Both the position numbers and the translations under genes were made by a program. Under the pieces are notes generated by a model that was not told the origin of the DNA, did not search any database, and saw nothing but the letters and a program-made list of their open reading frames with translations. Positions 8,076 through 17,589 of a stretch of 64,000 bases of DNA are shown here, piece after piece. The stretch spans positions 186,001 through 250,000 of the forward strand of contig NZ_JACHLK010000007.1 of the NCBI RefSeq assembly GCF_014207955.1, in the 5' to 3' direction. Origin of the DNA: Acidovorax soli (lineage in GTDB: Bacteria > Pseudomonadota > Gammaproteobacteria > Burkholderiales > Burkholderiaceae_C). Position 1 is the stretch's first letter. Each line of letters starts with the position of its first letter.

Positions 8076-8091
8076 TTTACCGGTTGGTAAA
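8076..8091. promoter_or_regulatory. Operator 2, RutR-like palindrome
   Basis: TTTACCGGTTGGTAAA, with perfect TTTACC/GGTAAA arms, 18 bp centre to centre from operator 1. A candidate plus-strand promoter, TTGGTA (8066-8071), 16-bp spacer, TAAATT (8088-8093), overlaps both operators, which would fit repression by occlusion. Confidence 0.7.
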
Positions 8092-8341
8092 TTGAACGGC
8101 AAACGCGGGGCACCGGCGCCGACCAAGGCCCGGGCACCCGCACCCTAGCGAGGCCCACGATGACACCTCCGGAATTTGTGGCTGCATGCCCTGGCGCATG
8201 CAGCCCGCGCCCTGCGTTGGCAGGCGCCGCGCACGCCCTGTGCGCAGGATCCTGGCGCTGGCGGAGCACCCGCCCGGCGCCCGCACGGCACGGCCATGCC
8301 CAGGCCGCACACCCCACCCTGACCCTTCCGGAGGAAACCTG

Positions 8342-9694
8342 ATGGACACACCCGCAAGCCATGCCTGCGGCCTGCATGCCGCACGCCTGAACCTGGCCGA
8401 CTATGCCGTGCGCTTCGGCGACGCCCACCCTCCGCTGACGCGCCCGCAGGCGCTGATCGAGGCCGAGCGCTGCTACTACTGCCATGACGCGCCCTGCGCC
8501 ACGGCCTGCCCGACGGGCATCGACATCCCCTCCTTCATCCACCGCATCGCGCAGGACAACAACCGCGGCGCGGCCCGTGCCATCCTGGAGGCCAACCCTC
8601 TGGGCGGCATGTGCGCCCGCGTCTGCCCCACCGAGGTGCTGTGCGAGCAGGCCTGTGTGCGCAACGCCAACGAGGACAAGCCGGTCGAGATCGGCTCGCT
8701 GCAGCGCTATGCCACCGATGCCTTCTTTGCCAAGCCGGGCGCTCCGCTGTTCCAGCGTGCGGCGCCTACGGGCAAGCGCATCGCCGTGGTCGGTGCCGGC
8801 CCAGCGGGCCTGGCCTGTGCCCATGGCCTGGCCGTGCGTGGGCACGATGTGGTGCTGTTCGACGCCCGCCCCAAGCTCGGTGGCCTCAACGAATACGGCC
8901 TGGCCAGCTACAAGACCACCGGCAACTTTGCCCAGAAGGAGGTCGAGTGGCTGCTCTCGGTGGGCGGCATCGAGGTGCGCACGCACCAGCTGCTGGGCCG
9001 CGACATCACGCTCGACGGCCTGCTGGCCAGCCATGATGCGGTGTTCCTGGGGGTGGGCCTGTCGGGCGTCAACGCCCTGGGCATTGCCGAGCCCACGGCC
9101 ACGGGGTTGCGCAATGCGGTGGACTTCATCGCCGAGCTGCGCCAGGCCGCGGACTTGTCCACCCTGCCCGTGGGCCGCAGCGTGGTCGTGATCGGCGGCG
9201 GCATGACGGCGGTGGATGCCGCCGTGCAGTCGCGCAAGCTCGGTGCCGAAGAGGTGACCATTGCCTACCGCCGGGGCGCCGAGAGCATGTCCGCCTCGCA
9301 TGTGGAGCAGGAATGGGCGCAGACCAATGGCGTGACCATCCGCCACTTCGCCGCGCCCAAGGAGGTGCTCAGCGCCGATGGTGCCGTCACGGGCGTGCGC
9401 TTTGCGGCCACGGCGATGGAAGGCGGCCGGCTGGTGGAAACGGGCGAGAGCTTTGTGATCGCCGCCGACATGGTGCTCAAGGCCATCGGCCAGACCTATG
9501 TGCCCGAGCCCGTGGGCCAGTCCATCGCGCTCACGGGCGGCCGCATTGCCACCGATGAAGAGGGCCGCACCAGCCTGGCGCGTGTCTGGGCCGGCGGCGA
9601 CTGCCGCGCCGGCGGGCGCGACCTGACCGTGGAGGCCGTGGAGCACGGCAAGGTGGCCGCCATCTCCATCCACGCCACGCTGCAGGGCATCTGA
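8342..9694 (+). CDS. preT: NAD-dependent dihydropyrimidine dehydrogenase subunit PreT
   Basis: Flavin/iron-sulfur subunit that moves electrons between NAD(H) and PreA for the reversible reduction of uracil or thymine to the 5,6-dihydro form. The N-terminal iron-sulfur region has CYYCHDAPCATACPTGID near residues 44-61 and the GGMCARVCPTEVLCEQAC motif. The FAD-binding GAGPAGLACAHGL and second nucleotide-binding VVIGGGMTAVD follow. About 450 residues, normal for the family. I chose ATG 8342 because GGAGGAAAC precedes it. First gene of the pyrimidine operon, 42 bp before preA. Confidence 0.95.
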   Translation: MDTPASHACGLHAARLNLADYAVRFGDAHPPLTRPQALIEAERCYYCHDAPCATACPTGIDIPSFIHRIAQDNNRGAARAILEANPLGGMCARVCPTEVLCEQACVRNANEDKPVEIGSLQRYATDAFFAKPGAPLFQRAAPTGKRIAVVGAGPAGLACAHGLAVRGHDVVLFDARPKLGGLNEYGLASYKTTGNFAQKEVEWLLSVGGIEVRTHQLLGRDITLDGLLASHDAVFLGVGLSGVNALGIAEPTATGLRNAVDFIAELRQAADLSTLPVGRSVVVIGGGMTAVDAAVQSRKLGAEEVTIAYRRGAESMSASHVEQEWAQTNGVTIRHFAAPKEVLSADGAVTGVRFAATAMEGGRLVETGESFVIAADMVLKAIGQTYVPEPVGQSIALTGGRIATDEEGRTSLARVWAGGDCRAGGRDLTVEAVEHGKVAAISIHATLQGI

Positions 9695-9736
9695 GCCCAC
9701 GCCGCGCCCCACTGCCTTTTACCGGAGCACCGCACC

Positions 9737-11044
9737 ATGGCCGATATCCGCAGCAATTTCCTGGGCATCAGCAGTCCCAACCCCTTCTGGCTGGCTTCGG
9801 CGCCGCCCACCGACAAGGAGATCAATGTCACCCGCGCCTTCGAGGCCGGCTGGGGTGGCGTGGTCTGGAAGACCCTGGGCGAGGACCCCTCGGTCGTCAA
9901 CGTCAACGGCCCACGCTACTCCACGCTGATGTCGCAGGACCGGCATGTGATCGGGCTGAACAACATCGAGCTCATCACCGACCGGCCCCTGCACACCAAC
10001 CTGGAGGAAATCAAGCGCGTCAAGCGCAACTGGCCCGACCGCGCCATGATCGTCTCGCTCATGGTGCCCTGCGAGGAACAGAGCTGGAAGAGCATCCTGC
10101 CCCTGGTCGAGGACACCGGGGCCGACGGCATCGAGCTCAACTTCGGCTGCCCGCACGGCATGAGCGAACGCGGCATGGGCGCCGCGGTGGGCCAGGTGCC
10201 CGAGTACATCCAGATGGTCACGGCCTGGTGCAAGCACTACAGCCGCCTGCCCGTGATCGTGAAGCTCACGCCCAACATCACCGACGTGCGCCACCCTGCG
10301 CGCGCGGCCAAGGCGGGCGGGGCCGATGCGGTGTCGCTGATCAACACCATCAACTCCATCATGGGCGTGGACCTGGACCGCATGGTCATGAGTCCCAGCA
10401 CCGACGGCTGGGGTTCGCATGGCGGCTACTGCGGCCCGGCCGTCAAGCCCATTGCCCTGAACATGGTGGCCGAGATCGCACGCGATGCGCAGACTGCCGG
10501 CCTGCCCATCAGCGGCATCGGCGGCATCACCACCTGGCGCGATGCGGCCGAGTACATCGCCCTGGGCTGCGGCACGGTGCAGGTGTGCACCGCGGCCATG
10601 GTCTACGGCTTCAAGATCGTGCAGGACATGTGCGATGGCCTGTCCAACTTCATGGACGAGCATGGCTACGCCACCATCGACGACTTCCGTGGCCAGGCCG
10701 TTCCCACGGTCAAGGACTGGAAGAACCTCAATCTCAACCACGTCGACAAGGCCGTCATCAACCAGGATGCCTGCATCCAGTGCGGCCGCTGCCATGTGGT
10801 CTGCGAGGACACCTCGCACCAGGCCATCACCTTCACCAAGGAGGGCGGCGTGCGCAAGTTCGAGGTCAACGATGCCGAGTGTGTGGGCTGCAACCTGTGC
10901 GTCTCCATTTGCCCCGTGCCTGAATGCATCACGCTGCGCAGCCTGGAACCGGGCGAGGTCGATGTGCGCACCGGCAAGGTGGTCACGGGCGAATACGCCA
11001 ATTGGACCACGCACCCGAACAACCCGCAGCGCGTGGCGGCTTGA
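9737..11044 (+). CDS. preA: NAD-dependent dihydropyrimidine dehydrogenase subunit PreA
   Basis: Catalytic FMN subunit of the pyrimidine reductase, 435 residues. The N-terminal dihydroorotate-dehydrogenase-like TIM barrel contains NPFWLASAPPTD, EDTGADGIELNFGCPHG with the conserved NFGCPH, the active-site-loop region around GMGAAVGQ, and SGIGGITTW for FMN phosphate. The C-terminus adds a ferredoxin domain with two [4Fe-4S] motifs, CIQCGRCHVVCED and CVGCNLCVSICPVPEC. Follows preT in the operon; the two form the PreTA complex. Confidence 0.96.
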   Translation: MADIRSNFLGISSPNPFWLASAPPTDKEINVTRAFEAGWGGVVWKTLGEDPSVVNVNGPRYSTLMSQDRHVIGLNNIELITDRPLHTNLEEIKRVKRNWPDRAMIVSLMVPCEEQSWKSILPLVEDTGADGIELNFGCPHGMSERGMGAAVGQVPEYIQMVTAWCKHYSRLPVIVKLTPNITDVRHPARAAKAGGADAVSLINTINSIMGVDLDRMVMSPSTDGWGSHGGYCGPAVKPIALNMVAEIARDAQTAGLPISGIGGITTWRDAAEYIALGCGTVQVCTAAMVYGFKIVQDMCDGLSNFMDEHGYATIDDFRGQAVPTVKDWKNLNLNHVDKAVINQDACIQCGRCHVVCEDTSHQAITFTKEGGVRKFEVNDAECVGCNLCVSICPVPECITLRSLEPGEVDVRTGKVVTGEYANWTTHPNNPQRVAA

Positions 11045-11066
11045 GAAAAAGGCTGGGGCGGTGTGC

Positions 11067-11092
11067 GCAATCGCAACGCGGTGTTGCATTGC
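11067..11092. repeat. Inverted repeat between preA and the NCS1 permease gene
   Basis: Arms GCAATCGCAAC and GTTGCATTGC (one bulged C) around a short GCGGT centre, about 25 bp after the preA stop. Not followed by a T run, so more likely an operator or mRNA-processing hairpin than a terminator. It sits in the largest gap (209 bp) inside the pyrimidine operon. Confidence 0.45.
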
Positions 11093-11253
11093 ATCTGGCG
11101 CGGCCCGCAACCCGCCGATAGCATCGCTCGCTTCTCCCGGAGCGTGGTGACCATGCTCCCGTCCGCCATCTGCCCGGACCCGGAGCGCCGGAACTGGCAG
11201 TGGCTTGTGTGCAACCCCCAAGAAGTAAATCTTTCACAGAGGAGTACAGGCAT

Positions 11254-12711
11254 ATGACCCACAGTACCGGCAGCGCCGCCCACATGGCGGGGCATCCGTC
11301 GGGCGCAGCGTCCAATTCGCTCGCCAACGAAGATCTGCTCCCCACCACGGCGGCCCAGCGCCACTGGACGTGGAAAGACTTTGCCGCCCTCTGGGTGGGC
11401 ATGGTGGTCTGCGTGCCCACCTACACCATGGCCAGTTCCATGCTGGACCAGGGCTTCACCTGGCAGATGGCCGTGTGGCTGGTGTTCCTGGCCAACTGCA
11501 TCGTGCTCGTGCCCATGGTGCTCATCGGCCGCGTGGGGCCGCGCTATGGCGTGCCGTTCCCGGTGCTGGCGCGCGCCTCCTTCGGGGTCAAGGGCGCCAA
11601 CCTGCCGGCCGTGCTGCGCGGGTTGGTGGCCTGCGGCTGGTTCTCGATCAACTGCTATTTCGGTGCGCTGGCGCTGCACGGCTTTCTCAACATCCTGGGC
11701 ATGGGCCTGGCGGGGCCGGCCGACGGGCAGACCATCAGCACCTCGCAGTTCATGTGCTTCCTGGCCTTCTGGGCGGTGCACATCTGGTTCATCTGGAAGG
11801 GGCCTGAATCCATCCGCCTGCTCGAAGTGATCGCCGCACCGCTGATGATCGGTGCCTCGGTGCTGCTGGTCGTGGTGTTGATGATGAAGGTGCCCTCCGG
11901 CCAGCTCTTCAACCTGCCGGCCAAGGTGGTGGAGGGCGGGCCCAAGACCTGGGCGGCCCTGACCGGCCTGGTGGGCTTCTGGGCGACCCTGGCGCTCAAC
12001 ATTCCCGACTTCACGCGCTTCGCGCGCTCGCAGAAGGACCAGGTCGTTGGCCAGGCCCTGGGCCTGCCCATCCCCATGGCACTGTTCTCCATGGTCGGCG
12101 TGATCGGCTTTTCCGCATCGGCCATCCTCTACGGCAAGGCGCAACTGTTCCCCGACGGCCTGCTCACCCAGATGGGCAGCGTGGCAGCCGGCATCGGCCT
12201 CCTGGTGATCCTGCTGGCCAACCTCACCACCAACGTGGCCGCCAACCTGGTCTCGCCCTCGTACGACTTCAGCCAGGTGGCGCCGTCCAAGGTCAGCTTC
12301 CGCATGGGCGGCCTGATCGCGGCGCTGCTGGGTCTCTTGTTCATGCCCTGGAAGCTGCTGGCCACCTCGGGCGGCTACCTCTTCACCTGGCTGGGCGGCT
12401 ACGGCACGCTGCTGGGCGCCATCGCCGGCATCCTGCTGGTGGACTATTACCTCGTGCGCAAGACCGAACTCAAGGTGGACGACCTGTACCGCCGTGGGGG
12501 CGAGTACGAGTACAGCAACGGCTGGAACCTGCATGCGCTGGTCGCGTTCCTGCTGGGCGTGCTGCCTTGCCTGCCGGGCTACCTGGCGGTCTCGGGTGTG
12601 GTCGACAAGGGCTCCGTGCCCGCGCTGCTGCAGTCGCTGTTCGATTTCGGCTGGTTCTTCAGCCTGGCGGTGGCCGGCACCTACTACTACGTGACGGCCA
12701 AGAAGCCGTGA
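11254..12711 (+). CDS. NCS1 family nucleobase:cation symporter
   Basis: A 485-residue inner-membrane permease of the nucleobase-cation-symport-1 family (Mhp1, PucI, allantoin/uracil permeases). About 12 hydrophobic segments are visible. Family features include the N-terminal DFAALWVGMVVCVPTYTMASSM region, GVPFPVLARASFGVKGANLPA after helix 2, and NIPDFTRFARSQKDQ in the middle. The context, between preTA and dihydropyrimidinase genes, points to uracil, thymine or dihydropyrimidine uptake. ATG 11254 has AGAGGAG upstream; the in-frame Met at 11200 has no ribosome site. A terminator-like hairpin follows its stop. Confidence 0.92.
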   Translation: MTHSTGSAAHMAGHPSGAASNSLANEDLLPTTAAQRHWTWKDFAALWVGMVVCVPTYTMASSMLDQGFTWQMAVWLVFLANCIVLVPMVLIGRVGPRYGVPFPVLARASFGVKGANLPAVLRGLVACGWFSINCYFGALALHGFLNILGMGLAGPADGQTISTSQFMCFLAFWAVHIWFIWKGPESIRLLEVIAAPLMIGASVLLVVVLMMKVPSGQLFNLPAKVVEGGPKTWAALTGLVGFWATLALNIPDFTRFARSQKDQVVGQALGLPIPMALFSMVGVIGFSASAILYGKAQLFPDGLLTQMGSVAAGIGLLVILLANLTTNVAANLVSPSYDFSQVAPSKVSFRMGGLIAALLGLLFMPWKLLATSGGYLFTWLGGYGTLLGAIAGILLVDYYLVRKTELKVDDLYRRGGEYEYSNGWNLHALVAFLLGVLPCLPGYLAVSGVVDKGSVPALLQSLFDFGWFFSLAVAGTYYYVTAKKP

Positions 12712-12726
12712 CGTGATGATGAATCG

Positions 12727-12756
12727 GCCCCGCCGGCCTGTCCGGCGGGGCTTTTT
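12727..12756 (+). terminator. Intrinsic-terminator-like hairpin inside the pyrimidine operon
   Basis: Perfect 10-bp stem GCCCCGCCGG/CCGGCGGGGC with a 5-base loop, then TTTTT. It lies between the permease gene and hydA, both on the plus strand, 22 bp before the hydA start. It could lower hydA expression relative to preTA, or mark a separate hydA promoter. Confidence 0.85.
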
Positions 12757-12766
12757 GCAACCCTGA

Positions 12767-14230
<1,464 letters not shown>

Positions 14231-14249
14231 ACCGATGGAGAAAAGCACC

Positions 14250-15506
14250 ATGGACACCAAAGTAAAGACCGACATCGACAAGCTGCGCATCAACGGCGAG
14301 CGCCTGTGGGATTCGCTCATGGAGCTGGCCCAGATCGGCGCTACGCCCAAGGGCGGCGTCTGCCGCCTGACGCTGACCGATCTGGACAAGCAGGGCCGCG
14401 ATCTCGTGACCCGCTGGGCGCGCGAGGCCGGCATGAGCGTGACCATCGACCAGATCGGCAACGGCTTCATGCGCCGACCCGGGCGCAACAACAGCCTGCC
14501 GCCCATCATGACCGGCAGCCACATCGACACCCAGCCCACGGGCGGCAAGTTCGACGGCAACTACGGCGTGCTGGCCGGCATCGAGGTGGTGCGCACCCTG
14601 AACGACCATGGCATCGAGACCGAGGCCCCGATCGAGGTGGCCTTCTGGACCAACGAAGAGGGATCGCGTTTCGTGCCCGTGATGATGGGCTCGGGCGTGT
14701 TCGCCAAGGCCTTCACGCTGGAGCATGCCTACGCCGCCACCGACACCGAAGGCAAGACCGTCAAGGGCGAACTCGAACGCATCGGCTACGTCGGCGACCA
14801 GGTGCCGGGCGACCACCCCATCGGTGCCTACTTCGAGACCCACATCGAGCAGGGCCCGGTGCTGGAGGACCACGACAAGACCATCGGCGTGGTGACCGGC
14901 GTGCTGGGCATCCGCTGGTACGACTGCACCGTGACCGGCATGGAAGCCCACGCCGGCCCCACGCCCATGGCCCTGCGCAAGGACGCGCTGCAGGTCGCCA
15001 CCCACCTCATGCAGGAGGTGGTGGCCTGCGCCCACCGCCACCCGCCGCATGGCCGCGGCACGGTGGGCATGGTGCAGGTGCACCCCAACAGCCGCAACGT
15101 GATCCCCGGGCAGGTCAAGTTCAGCATCGACCTGCGCAACGCCACCGATGCGCTGTGCGAAAGCATGGACCAGGACATCCGCGCGGTGGCCGCCAAACTC
15201 AGTGCCGACACCGGCCTGCCGATCACGATCGAGCAGGTCTCGGCCTACCCGGCCCAGGTGTTCCATGCCGACTGCGTGGACGCTGTGGCGCGTGCCGCCG
15301 CCAAGCTGGGCTACTCCAACATGCCCGCCGTCTCGGGCGCGGGGCACGATGCCGTCTACATGGCGCGCCTGGCGCCCGCCGGCATGGTGTTCATCCCCTG
15401 CAAGGACGGCATCAGCCACAACGAGATCGAGGACGCCAAGCCCGAGCACATCACGGCAGGCTGCAATGTGCTGCTGCACGCCATGCTGGAGCGCGCGGGG
15501 ACTTGA
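14250..15506 (+). CDS. Zn-dependent M20 hydrolase, probable N-carbamoyl-beta-alanine amidohydrolase
   Basis: M20/ArgE-type metallohydrolase of about 418 residues in the allantoate amidohydrolase/beta-ureidopropionase/L-carbamoylase group. Metal motifs are visible: TGSHIDTQPTGGKFDGNYGVLAG, WTNEEGSRF, THIEQGPVLE and the C-terminal HNEIED. The dimerisation-domain motif GMEAHAGPTPM is present. Given preTA and dihydropyrimidinase upstream, the likely reaction is N-carbamoyl-beta-alanine (or -isobutyrate) to the beta-amino acid, CO2 and ammonia. Sequence alone cannot exclude allantoate. Start ATG 14250; an in-frame ATG at 14235 is possible. Last gene of the operon. Confidence 0.9.
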   Translation: MDTKVKTDIDKLRINGERLWDSLMELAQIGATPKGGVCRLTLTDLDKQGRDLVTRWAREAGMSVTIDQIGNGFMRRPGRNNSLPPIMTGSHIDTQPTGGKFDGNYGVLAGIEVVRTLNDHGIETEAPIEVAFWTNEEGSRFVPVMMGSGVFAKAFTLEHAYAATDTEGKTVKGELERIGYVGDQVPGDHPIGAYFETHIEQGPVLEDHDKTIGVVTGVLGIRWYDCTVTGMEAHAGPTPMALRKDALQVATHLMQEVVACAHRHPPHGRGTVGMVQVHPNSRNVIPGQVKFSIDLRNATDALCESMDQDIRAVAAKLSADTGLPITIEQVSAYPAQVFHADCVDAVARAAAKLGYSNMPAVSGAGHDAVYMARLAPAGMVFIPCKDGISHNEIEDAKPEHITAGCNVLLHAMLERAGT

Positions 15507-15511
15507 AGTGA

Positions 15512-15630
15512 AACACCCCTGAGTCGCTTCGCGCCTTCACCCCCCTCCCGGTGCACGCAAGCGAAGCGCCGCCTGCGCGGCATGGCGGCCCTTGCACGGG
15601 GACGCTGGCTTGGGCCGCGCCAGTTTCATG
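15512..15630. repeat. Possible dispersed intergenic repeat
   Basis: The stretch runs from a CACCCCTGAGTCGCTTCGCG-type start through GGCGGCCCTTGCACGGGGAC to GGCTTGGGCCGCGCC. From memory, this wording recurs between genes in Acidovorax and relatives. Only one copy is in this window, so the call rests on recall, and the borders are approximate. Confidence 0.4.
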
Positions 15631-15816
15631 CGTCGCGGGTGGCGCAGTGCAATGGGTAACTGACACCGTCTTGCCGCTGGGCCTGCCTGCGCGTTGTGGC
15701 TGAGCCACACGCGCAATGAGCTTTACATAGGTCGCCTTTACACCCTCCCAAGGGGCGCACGAGCCTACGGTGCCCAGCCCATGCGGCCGTCGCAGGGTAT
15801 TCCGCACTTTGAAATT

Positions 15817-15837
15817 GTGACAAATCCGTGACAAATC
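15817..15837. promoter_or_regulatory. Direct repeat GTGACAAATC x2
   Basis: Two exact copies of GTGACAAATC at 15817-15826 and 15828-15837, an 11-bp period, so on the same face of the helix. About 80 bp upstream of the chemoreceptor start. It may be a tandem regulator site. Confidence 0.4.
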
Positions 15838-15919
15838 GAGGTTTTGATTAAAAATTGGGCAGCTTGGGTGTATCTTCTGGTTACGTTTTGTTCCGTATCC
15901 CGAAAGAGAAAGCCCGCCC

Positions 15920-17443
15920 ATGAAATTGCGAACCCGGATTCTTTGGCTGTGCACGGCCACCCTGCTGGGCCTGGTCGTGTTGTCCGCCGTGGCATTGACC
16001 ACGCTGTACCAGTCGATGATGAAGGAGCGCACGGCGCAGCTGTCCAACCTGGTGGTGCTCGCGCATGCGGCGGCGCAGAAGGCCTATGACCAGGAAAAGA
16101 GCGGAGCGCTTTCCACCGAGGATGCGCAGAAGGAAGCCAAGCGCAACATCGGCAGCTTCGTCGACAAGGACAAGTATTTCTTCGTGCGCGGCTTCACCAA
16201 TGACGTGAACTACGTGCACCCCAACCCCAAGCGCATCGGCATCGTCGATGAAAAGGGTGGCAAGGAAGCGGGCGTGCGCTACCGCGCCGCGCTGCAGGGC
16301 AAGACCATCGGCACAGTGATCGCCAAGGGCACGCGCCCCGGTGCCAAGGACGAGGTGGAAAAGCTCTACGCCATCATCAAGTTCGAGCCCTGGGACTGGA
16401 CCATCGGCTTCGGCGACTACATCGACGACATCGACCAGGCCTTCTGGCGCGAGACGGCCATTTTGCTGTCCATCGGCGCGGTGCTGATGCTGGTGATCGC
16501 CCTCATGGCCTGGCGCATGCTGCGCACCCTGGTGCACCAGCTCGGTGGCGAACCCCAGTACGCGGCCGAGGTGGTCACGCAGATCGCCGAGGGCAACCTG
16601 GCCGTGGAAGTGGTCACCCTGCCGGGTGATGAGACCAGCATCCTGCATGCCATCCGCGCCATGCGCGACAACCTGGCCCACCTGGTGCGCCAGGTGCGCG
16701 ACAGCACCGACTCGATCAACACCGCATCGGCCGAGATCGCAGCCGGTAACGGCGACCTGTCGGGCCGCACGGAGTCGCAGGCCAGCGCGCTGCAGGAGAC
16801 GGCCGCATCGATGGAGCAGCTGACTTCCACCGTGCAGCAGAATGCCGAGAACGCCCGCCGTGCCGACCAGCTCGCACGCTCCGCGTCCGACATGGCCGTG
16901 CGCGGCGGTGACGTGGTGCAGCAGGTGGTCGGCACCATGGGCTCCATCGACCAGTCCTCGCGCAAGATCGTGGACATCATCAGCGTCATCGACGGCATCG
17001 CTTTCCAGACCAACATCCTGGCGCTCAATGCAGCGGTTGAAGCGGCGCGGGCCGGTGAGCAGGGCCGCGGCTTTGCCGTGGTGGCCAGCGAAGTGCGCAG
17101 CCTGGCACAGCGCAGCGCGGCGGCGGCCAAGGAGATCAAGGGCTTGATCGATGATTCCGTGGCCAAGGTGGGCGTGGGCACCCAGCTCGTGGAGCAGGCG
17201 GGTTCGACCATGCGCGAGGTGGTCGAGGGTGTGAAGAACGTGACCACCATGGTGGCCGAGATCAGCGCCGCCAGCGGCGAGCAGAGCGCCGGCATCGCCC
17301 AGGTCAACCAGGCGATCTCGCAGATGGACCAGGGCACGCAGCAGAACGCGGCGCTGGTCGAGGAGGCCCTGGCCGCGGCCCAGTCGCTGAGCCAGCAGGC
17401 CGTGGCCCTGTCACAGACCGTGGGGCAGTTCCGCGTGTCCTGA
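15920..17443 (+). CDS. Methyl-accepting chemotaxis protein with periplasmic Cache domain
   Basis: A 507-residue transmembrane chemoreceptor. TM1 spans about residues 8-29, a single Cache-type ligand domain lies at about 35-175 ([41 protein letters not shown]), TM2 is near 185-203, then a HAMP-like linker and the cytoplasmic signalling helix with the conserved tip region [36 protein letters not shown] in pattern. It should feed CheA/CheW. The small sCache_2 domain suggests a small organic acid or similar ligand. Monocistronic, with an AT-rich promoter region upstream. The C-terminus has no NWETF-type CheR pentapeptide. Confidence 0.94.
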   Translation: MKLRTRILWLCTATLLGLVVLSAVALTTLYQSMMKERTAQLSNLVVLAHAAAQKAYDQEKSGALSTEDAQKEAKRNIGSFVDKDKYFFVRGFTNDVNYVHPNPKRIGIVDEKGGKEAGVRYRAALQGKTIGTVIAKGTRPGAKDEVEKLYAIIKFEPWDWTIGFGDYIDDIDQAFWRETAILLSIGAVLMLVIALMAWRMLRTLVHQLGGEPQYAAEVVTQIAEGNLAVEVVTLPGDETSILHAIRAMRDNLAHLVRQVRDSTDSINTASAEIAAGNGDLSGRTESQASALQETAASMEQLTSTVQQNAENARRADQLARSASDMAVRGGDVVQQVVGTMGSIDQSSRKIVDIISVIDGIAFQTNILALNAAVEAARAGEQGRGFAVVASEVRSLAQRSAAAAKEIKGLIDDSVAKVGVGTQLVEQAGSTMREVVEGVKNVTTMVAEISAASGEQSAGIAQVNQAISQMDQGTQQNAALVEEALAAAQSLSQQAVALSQTVGQFRVS

Positions 17444-17589
17444 GCGGACCGGCCCAGAGGCGAGGTCGGTCTGGTCAAAGGGAACTGGACATGCCACGGG
17501 AGTGTGCGAAGATGCAAGCAATTGCATCTGGCGCAAACCGCCCTTGCGTTTGACCCACACCGACCTGCCCTGACGCCCATGTCCGCCCG

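Larger units (their letters stand above)
7999..8341. other. Divergent regulatory region between the TetR gene and preT
   Basis: About 340 bases without a gene. The only strong signals are the AT-rich double operator at 8058-8091 and the preT Shine-Dalgarno GGAGGAAAC just before 8342. The stretch 8100-8330 is GC-rich with no ORF I would support, so the preT transcript probably has a leader of 200 bases or more if the promoter is at the operators. Confidence 0.6.
15507..15919. other. Intergenic region before the chemoreceptor
   Basis: 413 bases with no supported gene. The first part (about 15512-15630) looks like a dispersed Comamonadaceae intergenic repeat. The last 110 bases become AT-rich, with a GTGACAAATC direct repeat and the probable promoter of the chemoreceptor. 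I could not fix a clear -35/-10 pair. Confidence 0.5.

Noticed and set aside
7208-9712. An 834-codon minus-strand open frame overlapping preT
   Set aside because: It runs antisense to preT and reads in a different frame through the TetR gene; no conserved domain and skewed composition.
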